Below are positions 63,572-64,000 of a stretch of DNA of 64,000 nucleotides, piece after piece; position 1 is the stretch's first letter, and each line of letters opens with the position of its first letter. Where the stretch lies: assembly GCA_038562555.1 (NCBI GenBank), contig JBCFBK010000013.1, forward strand, positions 47,841 through 111,840. Direction: 5' to 3'. Below the pieces are notes generated by a model. It made no database searches. It was not told where the DNA came from and saw nothing but the letters and a program-made list of their open reading frames with translations. The position numbers and the translations under genes are program-made. The stretch is from JBCFBK01 sp038562555. GTDB lineage: Bacteria; Bacteroidota; Bacteroidia; Bacteroidales; Prolixibacteraceae.

Positions 63572-64000
63572 ATGAGTGTTGGAGCGATTTTAAAATTTTT
63601 GCATGTTTATTTACTCGCCGGTGTAAAATATTTTTTGACATTTCCATATGCCATGGTGATTGGAATGGGTTACACGCAAACGATAATCGCCGTCACAATA
63701 GGCGGGATCAGTGGTTTCATCTTCTTCTATTACTTTAGTGGAATTATTATCAGGTATTATTGTAAACACAAGGATGTCTTTTTTTCGGTAATCAAGAAAT
63801 ATCTCCTGCTTGATCTGATCAGGTTGTTTGGCAGGAAGCAAGGGAAGAGCGTGGTATTCTCCAAACGGGTCAGGTACCTTGTAAAATTAAGGAAGAGTTA
63901 CGGACTTTGGGGAATCGTGATCACGACGCCAGTTTTATTGAGCATTCCGCTGGGGGCGTTTTTACTGAAGAAATATTATTCCCGTCAGAAAAATGTTTTG
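63572..64000 (+). CDS. Hypothetical membrane protein, 5' part (cut by window end)
   Basis: 143 codons open from ATG 63572 to the window edge, with a strong ribosome site GGAGG (63562-63566), unusual in this genome. Three hydrophobic stretches (about 8-30, 37-60, 113-133) flank a very basic cytoplasmic loop (RLFGRKQGKSVVFSKRVRYL). The first two helices are YLLAGVKYFLTFPYAMVIG and IIAVTIGGISGFIFFYYFSG. Family not recognised. The frame has no stop in the window. Confidence 0.75.
   Translation, partial: MSVGAILKFLHVYLLAGVKYFLTFPYAMVIGMGYTQTIIAVTIGGISGFIFFYYFSGIIIRYYCKHKDVFFSVIKKYLLLDLIRLFGRKQGKSVVFSKRVRYLVKLRKSYGLWGIVITTPVLLSIPLGAFLLKKYYSRQKNVL

Overview
The window looks like chromosome of a member of the Bacteroidota, most likely Bacteroidales/Marinilabiliales-like (inferred, not proven). 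The grounds are two SusC/SusD pairs, each led by an ECF sigma factor and a FecR-type anti-sigma factor; a fused LpxC-FabZ protein; the sufBCDS order; LytTR/LytS-type two-component proteins; very few Shine-Dalgarno sequences; and a TAnnTTTG-type promoter before rimP. Rubrerythrin, thiol peroxidase and a large Fe-S assembly set fit an anaerobe or microaerophile. There is no rRNA, CRISPR array, intact insertion sequence or prophage.

Layout. 1-1943: end of a YeeE/YedE-type sulfur transporter and an anchored metallo-beta-lactamase-fold hydrolase. 1959-16996 (minus strand): a complete mannose-directed polysaccharide utilisation locus, in transcription order ECF sigma, FecR, SusC, SusD, beta-propeller lipoprotein, small lipoprotein, hypothetical surface protein, strong terminator, GH38-like enzyme, GH92 alpha-mannosidase. 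17183-17402: the orphan 3' end of a lost susD gene on the plus strand, a shared terminator, and tRNA-Gly(CCC). 17.6-29 kb: secreted Fe-S aldo-keto reductase, queG, sufT, sufE, rubrerythrin, a phosphatase and sufBCDS. 29-35 kb: thiL, then lpxA, lpxC-fabZ, lpxD and an HD-domain hydrolase. 35.2-40.1 kb: rimP-nusA-infB. 40.1-50.2 kb: gcvH, tsaE, an alanine dehydrogenase-like gene, a cytoplasmic pullulanase, a LiaF-like/LytS/LytTR operon, glnS, folB and tRNA-Cys. 50.4-55.5 kb: a 1518-residue hybrid sensor kinase and tpx. 55.6-62.5 kb: a second sigma/FecR/SusC/SusD set with no glycosidase in its transcription direction. 62.8-64 kb: a YhcH-family protein and a membrane protein cut by the window end.

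The most unusual signals are non-coding. (1) A leader element with imperfect 14-bp inverted arms (ATGAAACGAGCATG ... CATGCGAGTTCCAT) lies directly before the start codons of three unrelated minus-strand genes (GH38, fecR, lpxA). A fourth copy lies in frame inside fecR, where it encodes part of the cytoplasmic linker. (2) Both fecR-susC gaps hold an 8-bp perfect hairpin whose stem differs completely between the two loci while the loop core AATGTA(C/G)CA(C/G)CAT is kept, which suggests a conserved RNA or operator of sigma/anti-sigma-controlled loci. (3) The rimP-nusA-infB leader holds a terminator-like hairpin right after a good promoter.
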